Source: Ovis canadensis | Lineage: Eukaryota > Chordata > Mammalia > Artiodactyla > Bovidae | Assembly: GCF_042477335.2 (NCBI RefSeq) | Contig: NC_091245.1 | Span: forward strand, 115,788,501-115,852,500 | Direction of reading: 5' to 3' | DNA length: 64,000 bases | Part shown: positions 42,955 through 55,492 of the stretch, in pieces | Layout of the letters: each line of letters starts with the position of its first letter | Position numbering within the stretch: the first letter of the stretch is position 1 | The notes under the pieces: generated by a model | Seen by the model: only the letters and a program-made list of their open reading frames with translations | What the model was told of the DNA's origin: nothing | Databases searched by the model: none | Translations under genes and position numbers: made by a program

Positions 42955-43605
42955 CTGTGTGAGGTGGATGAATCTAGAGCCTGTTATACAGAGTGAAGTT
43001 AGAAAGAAAAAGACAAATATTGTATATTAATGTTTATATACCAGCTTGCCAAATGGCTCAGCAGGTAAAGAATCTGCCTGACAGTGCAGGAGATACAAAA
43101 GAGGCAGATTTGCTCCCTAGGTCAGGAAGATCCCTAGAGTAGGAAATGGCATCCCACTCCAGTTTTCTTACCTGGGAAATTCCAAGGACAGAGGAGCCTG
43201 GTGGGCTATAGTCCATGGGGTCAAAAAGAGTCCAAAATTCATATATAGAAATCTAGAAAAATAGTACTGATGAATCTACTTGCAGGGAAGGAAAGAAAAT
43301 GCAGAACGAACTTGTGGACCCTGTGGGGTAAGGAGAGGGTGTGATTAATGGAGAAAGTAGCATTGACGTATATACACTATCCAGTGTAAAACAGGTAACT
43401 GGTGGGAAGTTGCTTTATAACACAGGGAGCCCAGCCTAGTGCTTTGTGATGACCTAGAGGGATGAGATTGGGAGAGGGAAGGGAGACCCAGGAAGGAGGG
43501 GATGTATGTATAATGATGACTGATTCACATTGTTGTATTGCAGAAACCAACACAATATTGTAAACCAATTTTCCTCCAATTAAAAAATAAATTTTAAAAA
43601 TCCTT
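42955..43605 (+). mobile_element. L1 3' end, sense, with nested Bov-tA
   Basis: Sense L1 text begins at 'ggtggatgaatctagagcc' and 'agagtgaagttagaaagaa', is broken by a Bov-tA at 43048-43232, and resumes at 'attcatatatagaaatcta'. It ends with 'accaacacaatattgtaaa', 'cctccaattaaaaaataaa' and an A-rich tail. Confidence 0.85.
43048..43232 (+). mobile_element. Bov-tA SINE nested in L1
   Basis: The head 'atggctcagcaggtaaaga' and the body 'gaaatggcatcccactcca' to 'tagtccatggggtcaaaaa' mark a Bov-tA with a small insertion in the tRNA-like part (gatacaaaagaggcagatt). Confidence 0.85.
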
Positions 43606-43674
43606 CAGCTTGTAAACTGCCTTTAAGCTCACCTTAAGTTATTTTTTCCTTCTTTTGCTTCCCATGCATTGTGT

Positions 43675-43802
43675 CTTTTTTTTTTTTTTAAGTTTATTTT
43701 TAGCCACACCAAGAAGTATGTGGGAACTTAGTTCCACAACCAGGGATGGAACTCACTCCCAAGTGGAAGGGCCAAGTCTTTACCACTGGACTACCAGGGA
43801 GC
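43675..43802 (-). mobile_element. CHR-type tRNA SINE, antisense
   Basis: A T-run (the poly(A) tail) is followed by 'tttagccacaccaagaagt', 'aacttagttccacaaccag' and 'ccactggactaccagggag', the reverse complement of the cetartiodactyl CHR SINE. Confidence 0.75.
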
Positions 43803-43949
43803 AGAAGTTCCACCATCCCACCCCAATCACCACGGCCTTTAAATTGTATGCCTTCACAGCTTCATATAGCCTTGGGAATTTGGAGTCAGCTCTTGTCCAG
43901 TGCAATTCAGTTAAGGCTGGTTGGGATCACGGACCCTAAAACTGGGCCT

Positions 43950-44302
43950 GCACAGTTGTCTGATGAATGTCATTTTGACATCAGAGGGCTGGAAAACTCC
44001 AGCCTCAGATCATGAGAAGCGCCTCCATCTTGAATATGCAGAAGTACATAAATAAGATATGCTGTGCAGAACACTGATTACCTCATCTTTTCCCTAGGTC
44101 CAGCCACCTTTCCCCATGCCTAAGATCACCCTGCTTATCCCATAAATATCCCACCTCCCTCCCTTTCAAGGAGATAGAGCTGCAACCTCTTTTCTCATTT
44201 CATTGCTTAGTTACCTTGAGAATAAACTCCTCGGCCACAAACTTTGAAATCCAATGTTTGGCTTGCAGAGTGTTGGATAAAGAGAATTGCTTCTGTAACA
44301 AT
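43950..44302 (+). mobile_element. Solo LTR, third, different family
   Basis: A polyadenylation motif AATAAA at about 44221 ('gagaataaactcctcggcc') is followed by a U5-like stretch ending 'attgcttctgtaaca'. The U3-like part has 'ataaatatcccacctccct'. This layout is typical of a class I-like gammaretroviral or ancient ERV LTR. I see no exact duplication, so ends are approximate. No viral genes are nearby. Confidence 0.55.
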
Positions 44303-45544
44303 CCCTGTTCTTGTGGTCAGTAGAACTGTGAATGAAGCTCAAGTAGATATTATGGCTTTCACTGCTAACTTAAAAAGTAATAAAAATATATTCAGTTAAA
44401 AGAAATAAGTGAATATCAACCTCTGTTCATCTTTATTCATTGAAGCCCCTAGGCTCTAATTCCTCTTTAAGTGTTCATGACGTTTTCAGTGGTACAATCT
44501 GAGGTAGGCATCTATTTCTCATAGGTCACAGACAGGTCCTTCCTGTGGCAGACAAGGCACCACTTCTTCAAAACATACTGAAGTCTTCCAAAATCACCTG
44601 CAGAAGGTGACTGCCTGTCTCATCCCTGCCTGTCTCATATCTAGGATTCTCTCATGGTGAGAGTACTTTGAAAATGTGACCTCATTAAATATGAGACCTG
44701 GCAGCCTGGCCATGAGGGGCTTGGCTGCCAAGGATTGAGCAAAGACTGCCTCCTCATAAGCTTGATGTTCTAATACAATTTCAATCTGGGTTTTTAATTG
44801 TTTCAATACATTTAAACACTTTAGAAAGTATAAATTGACTGAAAAGTGGAAAAGCTTGGAATTTGAACCAGGAATTTGCCGAATAAGAACTAATTTAAGT
44901 GTAGAATGCACTGAGGCATTGGGAAGCCATCTGAAGAGGTAAAGGTGTTTGGAAAGTGGTTTATGAGCAAAATAATTTTCAAGATACTACTGATTCAGAA
45001 AATGTAAAATTAGCAAAAGATTTTGGAGATCACATAGCTTGGAGAATATGGCTCACATCACTAATAGGTGATAAAATGGACTCCCACTAGGGCAGGGGTG
45101 AATTTAGCCAATTTTATTCAAATTAGAATCAGCAATCTTAATGTTTTTAGGGGTCACATGTGGTTTCCTTCGTCTAATGAAATGACAGGTATCTGAGAGG
45201 CAATCTGACCTCTAAACTTTATTCTGCCACTGATTCACTTACTGACCTGAGACATCACTTATTCTCTATGGGGGAGATTAAAGTATTAGTGATCTTTGCT
45301 CTAATAATACTTCTTGGTGGAAATTCTCAGAAAATCATCCAAGATAATGACAATAAAAAAAAGAGAATAGATGGTACTGAAATGATTCAGAATGATAACA
45401 CCTACATTGAAGCATCTATATTAAATATACCTAGGCTTTATTGGGATTGTTAATGAGAACTTACCAAGCAGGCATTCTCTAATCTCTCATCTCCTTTCTC
45501 CCACTCTCCCTTCACATGAATTCTCATCAGTTTCTCTCTGTAAA
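44303..45544. other. Intergenic DNA downstream of RGS5
   Basis: No feature can be supported, apart from a possible MIR trace at about 45.18-45.28 kb. Confidence 0.4.
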
Positions 45545-47824
45545 CTAATTTTATTTATGCCCCCTTTCTGCATACTAATTTCCCCTTTCACCCAGTTCCA
45601 GTCCCACTAGATGTATAATCTGAGCCCATTACCTAAACTATCTGAGCGCCAAATCTAAGGTCATAGAACTGAGCTGTTTGCAGTGGCTCATGGATTTCAG
45701 ATCTTTCACAAGTTCAGGAAGAGAAAAGAATAAATATACTTACCATTTCAGGATCCAAATGATATAAAGAGCTGAGTCAATGCTAACAAAGAATACTTAC
45801 ATCAATAAGTTGTTGCCATCTGAATCCAGGGGAATGTAATGAGCAGTGTATGACTATCAAACATTTTGTTATCTCCCTTTCTGAGTTCTACATGTCAAGC
45901 TGTACTACAGTTGATGTTCATTAGGAGAGGGATCTTCCCACCTGTTGTTGTAAGGAGCATAGTGAATAAACAAGCCTATTTTAAGGGAGAGTTTCGCATC
46001 AAGAATGTTCAGGAGTCAAGAAGGAATCAGAGATTGTTATATAGATACATATTTAATATAGTAAATGTGATTGTGGTTACAGATACATATTTGGTGCTTT
46101 ATCAAGTAGTATGAGTTACAGAATACACAACACATTGGATACAAAATTTGAAGATAAACACAGTTGTTCCTAAATGAAAAACATGGGATACATGCTGATG
46201 AATGGTTTTCCAAACTTTCGTTTCTAATCTTTTCTCCAGGCTGGTCTCCTGAAGATGAGTTGCAAGTTGTAACAGTCTTAAAAAAAAAAAACTCAGTCCC
46301 CCAAATTCTAATAACATATGATATAAAAAGAACTTTTGGCAAAAACTATCCAGATTACTTCTCTCCATGGAAAAATTTTCAACATTTCCCATTGTTTTGT
46401 TTATGCCTTAGTTTGTATATGTTTCTAGATAGGGAGTTAAATGCTTTAGTTGTATTCATTACTAGATAAATGTGGTTACACTCAAATATTTAAAATGTAT
46501 CCTCATGCTGGAGGAGAAGAGAAATGGAGACATAGGTGTGAAAGAGAAAGGAAAATTTTCTCAGGTGAGAAAACAAGAGACTTATCAAACTAGATATAAA
46601 TGTTGAGTTGAATTTGTAGCTTCTCCACTAGAAGATAAGATTATTGTTAAACTGTGAGGTGAGAATAATATTCCAAAGTTTGGTTATCTGTCTTTTTCCC
46701 TTTACTTTCTGCTATGAGTTTCCATTCAAAGCTATTAATGTCTTAGTTGGCAGACTTGATCTTTTCAGTTACAGGGTGTTGGGGGAAGCCTTTCTTTTAA
46801 TATCTATTGCTCTGATCTGCCTCATGGCCTGTTTGGGTGAAGATACGCTTAACACAAGGAGTAGTTGCTAAATTGCTAAGGAGCCTTGTCCAAAGCAACT
46901 ATTAAGCATACACTTATCTAATAGGATGGAGAGACTGGAAAACCCATAAACCAAGATATAATAAGACCTCATGTCCAGAACCTATAGAGAGTTGTCTAAC
47001 CCTTGGGTTTGGACATTCAGATATTAGAAACAGTTCTCCATGCTCTGCTTTCTTGCACATGCAAACCCACTGGGGAAAGGATGGCCCCCATGTTTCTTCG
47101 TTTATCTAATCAAGACTCCCTAGGATTTTAAAATGGAGTTTCACATCTAGCTTTATTGTTAGTCAAGAAATGCCTTCCTGCAAATCTTGGTGGTGACACC
47201 AAAAAGTTATTTGATTTTCAATCAAGTGGAGTTGCTCTTAAATGTTTCCTAGTGAATGGACTCACTTTGTAGGTAAGTCTGGGCACTTACTTCTTCACCA
47301 CTTCTCACTCCTCCTTTCCCCTCTTTCTTTTCTCATGACCCTATTTGTACCAAACTTGCTAAATTACCAGGAAACAAAGAAAATGGCTACTAGAAAGAAT
47401 GATTTCAAGGGTAAAAATCATTTCCCTGAAATATGAATAGCCTTTGAAATGATTCTCCAATTATCAAATTTGTGATGGGACAGATAGCTGGAAAAATCCC
47501 TGACAAAGAATGTTTATTAGTTTACCAATTGATTTATTATACTTTGTGAAATAATAATAACTCCCCCCTATTGAAAGGGGGTATATACAGAGAACAGCAA
47601 CCAAGCAAAATCGATGGCTCTGTAGAAGGCAAAAATAAAAACAATTTCTTTAACAAATTTTTCTCTTTATGCACTAAAAACTGAAATCTGCTTAAAGCGT
47701 AATTTGTACAGTAGAGAATGAGTACATGGGTGGTTTTGGGAGTGGGGCACAAAATGTGTTTATAAATTTGCTTCTACTGATTTGAAAGCAAAATTACTGA
47801 AACACATCAGTTTTACATTTCAGA

Positions 47825-47857
<33 letters not shown>

Positions 47858-50839
47858 GGTGGTTGCTCATATGAACAAGCATGGCTTTAGCAGCTAAACA
47901 TGGAACACAGCCTCCTAACTTACTCTAGAATAGATAGTCTTCCTCTTTGTTCTGGTCAAATTTGGATACTCATCTGAGGCCAAGCTCAAACTATATCAAA
48001 CACAAGCAGAGAGACAGGGCATGGCGATTTCCTGGCCTCCCTAATCTTGGGTTTCTCTCAAGGATGAGAACCATGTACTCCTGTTCCCATTGACCACCTC
48101 TCTACATCCCAGATCTACACAGGACTGTGTTACATTTTCTCAAGGGCTCCTCCACTGAGCTTCATACTTCACCGGGCAATTCACTCAAGGGAGATTGCAG
48201 AGGAAGGGGAGGAGGGAAAGGGAGTGATAAACGGACATTACACATTCTTTTCCTGAAAAGATCTCCCTAGTTTTCCCAACTTCCCAAAATTTAAAAGAAC
48301 GCTATTTTGTTTGTTTTACCATGGAAATTTTTGGTAGCTCAGGTTTTTCTCTTCTGAGTTTAAAAACACTCAAAATATGTCAAAGAACTTTCTAGGGCAA
48401 TGTTTATATGTTTGCTTTTTCATTTGGGGCTGTGATATTTATACTCCTTTTAATTTTTTACTTAGAAGAGTGTCTAATGTGTGTGTTCATACTGCTTTAA
48501 GTTTAAAATCCTGTTTGCATATATATTCCATGTCACCAGTTGACTGCAAGGCATTTGTGCCTCTTGTAGCCGTCACAGCTCTGCCCTCCTGGTGCTTATC
48601 CTGCTTTTTCTGCCTCCTGTGTTTTCAGCTTATGAAAAGGCAAAGACCCTTTTTATCCTCCACTGACAAGTCTACCCACTTACATAGGATGTGCAGTCAA
48701 TTTGTGAATATGGTAAGCTTGAGTCTTTGTAACATCGACCATCTTGGTGAACTTTCTAGTCTCTAGTCAATTCTTTGGGTATTTGTAAACATTTGGTTAT
48801 TTCAAATAATATGAATAAAATATTTGAAATTTTAATGACATCAAAATTTTTATTAAAAATGTTTTAGCATTCAGAAAAAACAACTCACCTAAATTCTTTG
48901 GTTCTTAAATTTTCTAGCTGCTTGAGCAAGTATAGGATTGGTGATTTTATACCCATTTGGGGCAGCATAGACAGATGCTGAGAAAGGTTGTGCTGGGAAT
49001 TCTTGTTATGAGTTGCTTGTCACTCCTACACAAATAGACATAGTGAGAACTTATCTTTCATGCTCACAATGTTGACCTGGCTTGTCAACCTCTTGACAAT
49101 GGAGTTTCTTTGAAGTGAGCAATATTGATAAATATGAATGAACTCATACCAGACTAGCAACTGTTGGCACTAGACCCAGTCACTCCAACCCATTTTCAGA
49201 GTTTGAAATGGCAAGTATTCAGAAAGGGCACATTAGTCTTTGAAATAACAAAAATAAGAAAAACCCAACAAATGTAGTCAGTGTTTACTCAAAGAATACA
49301 GTCATATTGTTGCTTCACTTTCAATATTCTTAGGGAATAACTGAATTAATAGGTTACAGACATGTGAAACTAGGAGTTTGTAAATGAAAGAAAGAAACAA
49401 AAGGAGGAAATAGAAGACTAAACAATGTAATCTCCTACTTAAACATTTAAGATGTTTACTAATCCCTTAAAAATCATTTTTTTAGTTAACTCAGTATCCT
49501 CACTTGGTTACCCTCACACACAGTTGGTCTCTTTATTACTAGACTATGTATTGCTTAATCAAATCTACTAAAGATAATAAAAAATTCTAGTAAGACTTAT
49601 CATAATCAAATATAGCATGCAAAGTGTGAACGTACTAAAAATTGGCTTTGTGTAAGGCTTGTTAGGGGTATAAATGTGTGTTTTGACTATAATACAATTC
49701 ATTACTATGGTGAGCAAAATGAGGAGGGGAATGAGCAGTTGCTAGAAGATCAGATCATTTTGCAAAATGCAGGGTACTGTAAAACTCTATCTCACTCAGA
49801 AAGTCTCTGCATTTAGTCAAATTAAGTTTTCTGAAGATAATTTGCTATTTTGAAGATAATCATTATGTGCTTAACAAACTGATGGCACCATAGGACAACT
49901 ACCCCTTTTAGGTTTGACAAGATTTCTCCATTGTAGTATACAGCCCTCTTGATATTGAGAAGGAAGACCACGGCAATGAGCAGCATGTTTTCGTTTTACA
50001 TGATTGGAGTTGGCAATTTTGGAATTTTGCAGTCACACAAATTTTAACTAATTTGAAAATGGAAACCTTGGGCCTACTTTTAGAGGCATAGATACATTTA
50101 TAAAGTAATCCATGTCAATCTCAGGTTACTGATTTAGTACAGAATTTGGTAACTTTATGTGTGGGAAGGTCTGAGGGAATTATAAGAAGCCCCATGGATT
50201 GTGTTCAGATTGATTTTATATAAACACAATACATTCTTGGCTGTATCTCTTGTTTATAATCTCTAGTTAACACAAAGACGGTCTCAGAGGAAGACCAATG
50301 TTTTGAACAATGTATTTGCTTAAAAACTCAAATAGTGGTTGCCTCATAAAATGCCTACCACATTTTACTAACCAAATTCAGAAAATAATGAGTGGCCTCC
50401 CTGGATCAGAATTAAAACAACAAATGAGATCAATTAATCTCACTTGAAATTGGCTTTTCCACATCCATATTCTTTTTTCATCCAAATTTAGATGGCAATC
50501 CATTACCAAGTGGAGTCACATTCAATGATATCATATTTCTGCTTTATATTTCCCTAAGTAGAGTTTTTCTGTTGTTCTTACTGAGTTTCACAACAACCTA
50601 CAAGTATAGAGCTTAGTTGGGAATGCGGGCAGGAAGGGGACACTGGAAAAGGAGGACATTGGGGCAATAGATAATCTTCCAAAACAATGTGGGCAAAAGA
50701 GTAAGCAACCCTCCGTGGGGTTTTCCATCTCAGAATCTTTGAGCAAGCTGCTACAGGAAGATATGTGGGTTGCTGCAAAGTGCAGGGTGATTATGGATGA
50801 AATAACTCTCAGGATGATTCTCACAGCCTGATTGCATTG
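45545..50839 (-). other. RGS5: Probable RGS5 3' UTR
   Basis: This follows the RGS5 stop codon on the minus strand. About 5.3 kb contains no recognisable LINE, SINE or LTR, in sharp contrast to both sides, and human RGS5 mRNA is known for a 3' UTR of similar size. An AATAAA on the minus strand (plus-strand tttatt near 45551) is one possible end; others occur at about 47.15 and 47.53 kb. The AT-rich sequence has several ATTTA-type motifs. A (GT)n tract (47827-47857) falls inside. The exact end is inferred, not seen. Confidence 0.45.
47827..47857. repeat. (GT)n microsatellite
   Basis: About 15 uninterrupted GT units. On the minus strand this is a CA repeat inside the probable RGS5 3' UTR. Confidence 0.95.
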
Positions 50840-51001
50840 CTACTTGATGAACTCCTGATAAAATTCAGAGCGCACAAAGCGAGGCAGCGAATCCTTCTCC
50901 ATCAGAGCATGGATTCTTTTCTGGGCCACATCAAAGCTACTTGGGGAAGGCTCCACCAAATTCTTCACTGTGATTTCCTTCGTGAAATGATCAATATTCA
51001 C
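50840..51001 (-). CDS. RGS5: RGS5 terminal coding exon (second half of RGS domain)
   Basis: RGS5 accelerates GTP hydrolysis on Gαi/q subunits and is typical of pericytes and vascular smooth muscle. This exon encodes 53 residues, from '[14 protein letters not shown]' through '[20 protein letters not shown]' to '[10 protein letters not shown]' and TAG (50840-50842). It starts after a good acceptor (minus strand ...CTGGCTCACAG at 51002 onward) and is in frame with the exon at 55326-55492. It carries the C-terminal helices of the RGS box, including the DSLPRF segment near the Gα-binding surface. The protein end 'EFIK' differs by one residue from the 'ELIK' I recall for human. RGS4 and RGS16 are excluded by 'NIDHFTK' plus '[12 protein letters not shown]' and by the short end right after the box. 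Confidence 0.95.
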   Translation of the reverse strand: MNIDHFTKEITVKNLVEPSPSSFDVAQKRIHALMEKDSLPRFVRSEFYQEFIK

Positions 51002-51244
51002 CTGTGAGCCAGAAAACAGGATCACTGAGTCAGCCCAGGTTGTGGGATTTGAGGAGGGGTAGGGAGAAAAGTGCTTCTCACATAACACATGAGGGGAAGC
51101 GAGGCATAGGAAATTAGAATAGCTTATCACTTCTATTTTATATACAGTAGGGTAAGGCAACTGGTGCTTCAACAAATGCATGACTCAGATTACAATCTAA
51201 CCAGTATTAGGCACCCAGTGTTAGAAATAAACAACTGATTCAGG

Positions 51245-51750
51245 CAGACCTCATATAAGCTTCTCAATAACTCTAAAAAATGAGTCTTTCCTTTCCTAAG
51301 CGAAAGGCAGATAGATAGGGACTTCAAGATCACAGAGCTAATGAATGTATTTGAAGGCAGAAACTCGGAATTTGAATCTAGGTATCCTGATGCCTAATCC
51401 CATAGTCTTCCTACCACAGCATTTGGTTTCACCCCTAATGGGGAGAATGAAGAGAGAGAAATTCTGATCAGGGATCCAAGACTTTGTGCGTGTCTCTAGA
51501 AGAATAAGGAAACTTGTTTTTTTCCTGAAACAAACAAAGACACAGTGGTTTTAACACAACATGCATAACAATAGCAACTGACATTTATTGAGTGCTGAGA
51601 ACTTTACCTTCACCAGCACTGTGCTGTGAACTCCTTGAATCTTACAACTCTGAGAGGCAATACTGACATCCACATTTTACAACTGAGGAGCAGAAGAGTT
51701 AAAGTGATTTGCCCAAAATCATAAGGGGTAGATAGAAGATTCAAAAGCCC
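51245..51750. repeat. Two MIR relics
   Basis: About 51245-51405 ('tcacagagctaatgaatgt', 'cggaatttgaatctaggta') and about 51582-51750 ('tttattgagtgctgagaac', 'cacattttacaactgagga', 'gtgatttgcccaaaatcat') both follow the MIR consensus order. Confidence 0.65.
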
Positions 51751-52968
51751 AGCAATGTTGCTTTTACCCAGGAGACTGGAGTGTTGGGAGGCATCATGGC
51801 TTATTTGGCCTGAATGCAGGGCCATTCTACACTGTGTCACTCCCAGGGACATCATTCATGTGAGGGTCCATGTGAATGGTCCCCTGGGCTTGTGCAATGT
51901 ACAGCTTGCCTGGGCTTGCCTGAGTATGATTTGAGAGAAATCATTGTTTATCACGTTGTTATTCCAATGACTCTTGTACCTCAGCGTAAAGAAGAAAGAA
52001 ACAAAACCCAAATCAACCAATGGTTCTGAACTGAAACATTAGGAAGTGTTTGGGTCTCTCCTGGGCTGCTAAAGTTTCTTGATACTGAGAAAAGCTATCT
52101 GTGCTCAAATAATTATGGAGTGTCTTTAGGTCAGAGTCAGGGACAAAGGCATGACTGGGGACAGCCAGGCCAGAACAGACAGGAGTGACTGTGATTGAAG
52201 GTCCAGGACGAAGTGAGTTGAGGCTATGACGTGCTTCCCACAGGTGAGAGCAACCTGTGTGTTTTATGCAGGAATGGTGGAAGACTTCACAGACTGCGCT
52301 AGAAACGGCCTCAAAGGTGAGGTAGTCAGATGTCTGTCTTCATAGGTGAAGACTCCAAGATCCAAAGAGGTCAATTTACATGCCTACAAACAGCTAGTGA
52401 GGAACAGTCTGTTATTCTTCCTGCCACACTAAAGCAATGCTTCTTCCTTCTCTTAAATATATACTGAACTAGATGAGCAGCCAGACTTACTCAAAACAGT
52501 TGAAAAATTTTAAAACTAAAAATTATAAAATTTTGAACAATTATAAAGCTATTAATCCTACTTTTTAAAGAATTGATATGTTTTTTAAAGAAGTGATACA
52601 TATTTTAACCTCTCTAACACATAAATAGCAAATAACAGCTATTTTTTCTTACTATTTTTATGTGCATGAGCTCCTCTAATGAATCATTTTGATATATACT
52701 CATCTGTACAATACTGAGCAAAGAAAAAAAAATTTATTAAGATATGGACATGACAATTTTTAGTATATAAATTATCTGTTTATCAAACTACACAGGGTAA
52801 TTTCTCATTTTTAAATCTTACTTCCAATTTTTTATCACTGTATCTCTCCTTCAGTTCCTGATATTAAAAAACTGAAGTGAATATTCAGATAAAGAAAATT
52901 TAGATTACTATTTGCCTGGGTAAACTTGTTATACAGGTCATTCTGGTATTCATCAAAATGAAATACTA

Positions 52969-53313
52969 GGCCTTCCCTGGTGGTACAGTGGATAAGAATC
53001 CGCCTGCTAATGCAGGAGACACAGGTTCAGTCCCTGGTATGGGAAGATTCTATATGCAGCAAAGCAGCTAAGACCACGCACCACAACAATGGAGCCTGTA
53101 CTCTAGAGCCTGCAAAGCGCAACTACTGGGCCTGTGCGCTTCAACTACTGAAGTCTGCACCAACAGCGAGTGCTCTACAACAAGAGAAGCTATCACAATA
53201 CACTGCAAGGAAGAGTAGCCCCTGCTTGTCACAACTAGGGAAAGCCCACACACAGCAACGAAGACCCAGAGCAACCAAAAATAAATGATAACAAATAAGT
53301 AAATAAATAAAAA
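52969..53313 (+). mobile_element. CHR-2 tRNA-derived SINE
   Basis: The tRNA-like head 'ccttccctggtggtacagt' and 'gagacacaggttcagtccc' is followed by the long GC-richer body: 'ctagagcctgcaaagcgca', 'ctacaacaagagaagctat' and 'gcaacgaagacccagagca'. It ends in an (AATA)n tail. This SINE family is shared by whales, hippos and ruminants. Confidence 0.9.
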
Positions 53314-54944
53314 CATGTTTTTAAAAGTGAAATCATAAATTTTTGTCAAAATGCAAGCTAACTTTTAAAACAATAGCTACAATTTATTAAACATCCTGTA
53401 GGTATATACACACATACCACACACATACATGAAATTATTACAATTAAAGAGAATTGAGAATTAGAAAGCTTTAGTTAGAAACTTGCCCAAAGTCATACAT
53501 CAAGAAAGGTCTGGAGTTGGTATACCTGCATCCATTCATCTCACAAACATTCACAGAGTGTTTATTATGTAACAGGACTGGGATTTACATCCCTCTGATG
53601 CTCAAGTAAGAGACTGGAGGCCAAAGCTGTTTTAATTAGAGCCCAAAGGTCCTTATAATGAAGGCTATCATTTGTGTGTTCTAGTAACTCAGCAAGGGTT
53701 TTATTTATTTTGAAACTCTATTCTTAATTTCTCATATTTTCATGATACCCACGAGTGTTCTAGTAAGGAACTTTGAGAACAATGTTTTCCTAGAGCTCAG
53801 AGAAGCTAGCAATAGCCTGGATGGGTCTCCATTATTTGCATATGTTCAAATCCTAGACTTCTGTGAAGAGGAATGAAGGTGGTAAGAAGACAGGTTGGAA
53901 ATGGGAAATCAGTCAGTCAGGAAATTGTGTCAAATTTAATACTAACAGTACATTAATGTCCTTGGTAACATCACAAATAGAGATTCCATCCTGACAGAAC
54001 AGGCCAGCTCCAATGGCATCAGAAGTAGGGGAAAGCCAATACATATGCATGGGGTGGGAGACTGAGGAGTGAGTAGAAGAGGGGATCTAGGGAGGATTCC
54101 AAAATAATTCCCACAGCAAGACTAAACCCAGGTGCATGCTAGGATTCTCACTTTTCCACCTTGACCTGTCGTACTCTATACTCTTTGCTCCTCACCTCCA
54201 CCTCCTATGTCATGGAGGCGGTTCATGTGTTGGCATTAAGTATATAATCTAATTTGATTATTAGATTATAATAATCCATTCAGATAAATTTGCCCTTTAA
54301 AAAGGATCAGTGATGAGTAATGCATTACCAAAAGAATGAATATCAAATGATAGAACCTCAAGAGTCTAGTACACTTGTGAGAGAAAAAAGATATTAGGGT
54401 TTCCCTCTCTCAAATCATCTTAAGTTAATTACTGTCTGCCTAGAGGGTTTGCTCAGATCACCTCTGTACCTGACCTCAAATTTTGGTGAAATGTTTGATG
54501 TCCAGATTGGATTTCAGTGTGCAATGTGGAATCAGTGACCTGATCAAAACATGATAAAGGGTCTTGCTTAGGCCATCCTGAATTCTACAAAAAATCTTTT
54601 CAATTCAGTTTCACAAATAGGAAAGGGCAGATAAACTGCCCTAAAGTGTCTTTGAAATCAACACACATCTTTAACAGTTAATTAATATTATATTGTCCTC
54701 CAACATCTGTAGCATGGTTACCATGGGATCATTTGGTTTTCATGAGTAGAAACCTTGTCCAGATCAGAGAGTAAATGAAAAAGCCTTAGGGGAGACCAGC
54801 GGGTGGCAGAGAGTGGGTTGGAAAAGAGAGAATTTTCACCAAAAAAAAAAAAAAAAGGAAGGAGGAAAGGGGGAAGGGGAAAAGGTGAAGTGATAGAAAC
54901 ATTCATCAGACATTAATTTGTTCAAATGCTGAGATATGTATTCT

Positions 54945-55065
54945 CACATCCACTGTTTAATTTCATCCTCACACCAATCCTGCAAAATAGTCATTATCCT
55001 CATTTTCCCAAAGAAAGAAACTAAATTCAGAGAGACTGAGTACTTCACCCAAGATCATACAACCT
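54945..55065 (-). repeat. MIR SINE relic
   Basis: 'tcattatcctcattttccc' followed by 'cagagagactgagtacttc' and 'acccaagatcatacaacc' fits the reversed MIR core. Confidence 0.6.
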
Positions 55066-55325
55066 GTATTATCCTCATTTGTGATTACATGCTACTGAAG
55101 AGAGACCCATACTGCTTAGAAAGTTATCTAAACAGACTTCAAGTTCACATCTGCTTGACTGTATTGCTTTCCCATTGCATTCAGTAAGTGTTTAAGAAAG
55201 GTGCCCCACTTTCAAATAGGAATAACCTTTAGCTGCAAACTGTATTGCAGATGGAAATCCTTCCTGGGAAGTAGTTGAGCTGACCCCCATGGACCACTCT
55301 CACCCACCTTCCAATCAGGACCAAC

Positions 55326-55492
55326 CTCTTTAGGAGCCTCTGCTTGGATGAATTCTTCATAAATTTTCTTTGCCATCTCAGCCATCTTGACAGGGGACTT
55401 GATCTTCTTGTAATCTTCACAGGCCATCCAGAACTCAAGATTCTCCTCACTGAATTCAGATTTCAGGAAACTTTTGAAGCTGGCAAGTCCAT
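55326..55492 (-). CDS. RGS5: RGS5 RGS-domain exon (167 bp)
   Basis: The exon encodes 55 residues, from '[20 protein letters not shown]' through '[12 protein letters not shown]' to '[13 protein letters not shown]', the first half of the RGS box. 'SEENLEFW' and 'ACEDYKK' contain the residues that contact the Gα switch regions in R4 RGS proteins. Its length, 167 bp, is the constant length of this exon in the R4 family. It begins after TTTTTCCTTGCCAG (acceptor, minus strand) with the last two bases of a Tyr codon, and ends GAG before the donor GTTGGT. It joins the exon at 50840-51001 in frame (...PKE|VNIDHF...). The open frame continuing past the donor is intronic. Exons 1-3 are not found up to 64 kb. 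Confidence 0.96.

Larger units (their letters stand above)
51002..55325 (-). other. RGS5: RGS5 last intron
   Basis: The intron is 4.3 kb, from donor GTTGGT (55325 leftward on the minus strand) to acceptor CACAG (51002-51006). It holds MIR relics at about 51245-51405, 51582-51750, 52320-52420, 53440-53540 and 54945-55065, one CHR-2 SINE, an A16 run at 54841, and otherwise unique AT-rich DNA. Confidence 0.85.

Noticed and set aside
48377-48766. Plus-strand open frame of 129 codons
   Set aside because: Antisense to the probable RGS5 3' UTR, with no recognisable domain and no splice or promoter context. A chance frame.
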